In this document: piece by piece, positions 5,903-7,025 of the stretch | Layout of the letters: every line of letters begins with the position of its first letter | Numbering within the stretch: the stretch's first letter is position 1 | Source: Acidobacteriota bacterium | Lineage (GTDB): Bacteria > Acidobacteriota > Terriglobia > Bryobacterales > Bryobacteraceae | Length of the DNA stretch: 7,025 nucleotides | NCBI GenBank assembly: GCA_947466555.1 | Contig: CANIFK010000269.1 | Coordinates: 1 to 7,025 of the forward strand | Direction of reading: 5' to 3' | The notes under the pieces: generated by a model | Told to the model about the DNA's origin: nothing | The model's input: the letters and a program-made list of their open reading frames with translations, nothing else | Database searches by the model: none | Translations under genes and position numbers: made by a program

Positions 5903-7025
5903 CTACTCGTACCGCAGCGCTTCAATCGGATCGATCTCCGCCGCCTTCATGGCCGGATAGATACCGAACAGAACCCCAATCGAAACCGAAACGCCGAACG
6001 CAATCACAATCGACGCCGTCGTCACGATCGTCTTCCATTCCGCCGCCTGCGCAATCACCCACGCAATCAGCAATCCGCAGGCGATTCCCAGGATCCCGCC
6101 CGCCACCGAAATGAGAATCGACTCCGTCAGAAACTGCCGCACAATATCGCCCCGCCGCGCGCCCACCGCCCTGCGAATGCCAATCTCCCTCGTCCGCTCC
6201 AGCACCGTCGCCAGCACAATGTTCATAATCCCAATCCCGCCAACCAGCAGCGAAATCGCCGCGATCGCCACCATCACATAGGTGAAAATCGTCTGCGTCC
6301 GCTGCTGCTGCGCCAGCAACGCCGCCGGAATCGTCACCGTGAAATCCTCCGCGCCCCGGTGCGTCGAGCCCAATACGGCCGTCACCACCTTGGCCGCCGC
6401 CACGCTATCGGCATTCGGCTTCATTCGCACGTCCACCCCGTCCAGCTCATCCTTCAGAAACCGGCTCGAATCCCAGAACCGAAACTTGAACGTGTTCGCC
6501 GGAATGAAGATCGCATTCGCCCGGTCCAGTGACTTCACGTTCAACCCCCCATCGGTCACCTTGTCCGCCAACACCCCCACCACTTGCAGCCAAGTATCAT
6601 TCACCTTCACCTGCCTGCCTACACCCGGCCCAAAACCGATCATCGCCTGCTTGGCCGCCTGCCCAAGCACACAAACCGCCACGCTGCCCTCATTCTCCTC
6701 CTCACTGAAGAACCGCCCCTCCTGAATCGCCAGGCTATGAATCGCTGCAAACGCCGGACGCACCCCATGCATGTCCGGGATCGATCCGGTCGGCTTGGGC
6801 AGGATCCGCGCCGGGTGCAGCGAACGCCGCGGCGACAACAGCTCCATCCCCTCCAGATTGGCCTCCAGCACGCGGATGTCCCGCTCCGTCAGCCCGGGCG
6901 AAACCCGCCGCCGCTGCTGCAACTCCTCGGCGCTTGTCGCCGGCCGCGACTCCACCAGAATGTTCCGCACGCCCAGATTCTCGATGAATTGCAGCGACTC
7001 CTCCCGCGCCCCCGCCCCAATCGAC
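5903..7025 (-). CDS. MacB/FtsX-type ABC transporter permease (5' end outside window)
   Basis: The frame is open to the right edge: 18 more codons precede the GTG at 6970, beginning 'SIGAGAREESLQFIENLG', so 6970 is not the real start. In all 373 residues are visible. Counting from the GTG as 1, residues up to about 225 form the periplasmic core domain of MacB-like permeases. The FtsX domain follows, with three membrane segments at about 231-256, 283-308 and 314-340. The hallmark 'GIMNIVLATVLERTREIGIR' begins near 247, 'AVGA' follows, and the end is 'DPIEALRYE'. The first membrane helix lies outside the window. Such proteins work with an ATPase and often a periplasmic adaptor in efflux or mechanotransmission across the envelope; neither partner is visible, and whether an ATPase is fused upstream cannot be judged. 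Wobble bases are mostly G. It is convergent with the aminotransferase gene, nine bases apart, so its operon partners must lie beyond 7025. Confidence 0.93.
   Translation of the reverse strand, partial: SIGAGAREESLQFIENLGVRNILVESRPATSAEELQQRRRVSPGLTERDIRVLEANLEGMELLSPRRSLHPARILPKPTGSIPDMHGVRPAFAAIHSLAIQEGRFFSEEENEGSVAVCVLGQAAKQAMIGFGPGVGRQVKVNDTWLQVVGVLADKVTDGGLNVKSLDRANAIFIPANTFKFRFWDSSRFLKDELDGVDVRMKPNADSVAAAKVVTAVLGSTHRGAEDFTVTIPAALLAQQQRTQTIFTYVMVAIAAISLLVGGIGIMNIVLATVLERTREIGIRRAVGARRGDIVRQFLTESILISVAGGILGIACGLLIAWVIAQAAEWKTIVTTASIVIAFGVSVSIGVLFGIYPAMKAAEIDPIEALRYE

Noticed and set aside
5903..6970. Permease treated as complete with GTG start at 6970
   Set aside because: The frame continues upstream to the window edge with family-like sequence (SIGAGAREESL), and the first membrane helix is missing, so the gene is cut by the window.

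Overview
This 7,025-base window is GC-rich and densely coding. It holds six protein genes and no RNA genes, mobile elements, CRISPR arrays or long repeats that I can see. The gene mix (a secreted family GH10 xylanase, a MacB/FtsX-type ABC permease, a Tat-leader DegT-family aminotransferase and an oxidoreductase-like protein with an 'ERRKGGE' segment) together with the base composition suggests a soil-type Acidobacteriota, perhaps the Solibacter/Bryobacter side. Planctomycetota or a similar phylum cannot be excluded. This assignment is inference; there is no marker gene in the window.

Layout. (1) 1-1182, plus strand: the 3' part of an oxidoreductase-like protein, followed with no gap by a PhnB-like VOC protein; probably one transcript. 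(2) 1179-2726, minus strand: malate synthase A, whose stop codon overlaps that of the VOC gene in a shared CTAG. (3) 2727-2786: a 60-base divergent intergenic region with a good sigma-70-type promoter for malate synthase (TTGACA, 17-base spacer, TGTAGT). (4) 2787-4535, plus: secreted GH10 endo-xylanase with an N-terminal carbohydrate-binding-like domain. (5) 4601-5893, plus: DegT/DnrJ/EryC1/StrS-type PLP aminotransferase with a twin-arginine-like leader. (6) 5903-7025, minus: MacB-like ABC transporter permease, cut by the right window edge and convergent with the aminotransferase gene at a distance of 9 bases.

How the genes fit together. There is no clear single pathway. The xylanase supplies xylo-oligosaccharides from plant or fungal polymers. 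Malate synthase closes the glyoxylate shunt for growth on acetate or other C2 units. The permease and the leader-bearing aminotransferase point to envelope or periplasmic functions. The sharing of a short divergent control region by malate synthase and xylanase is the only visible regulatory link.

The most notable whole-window signal is a strong strand asymmetry. Plus-strand genes use C-ending codons and minus-strand genes use G-ending codons, so the plus strand is C-rich throughout whichever way a gene points. The most notable single-gene signal is the twin-arginine leader on a PLP enzyme family that is normally cytoplasmic. I found no convincing new defence, mobile or RNA-based system.
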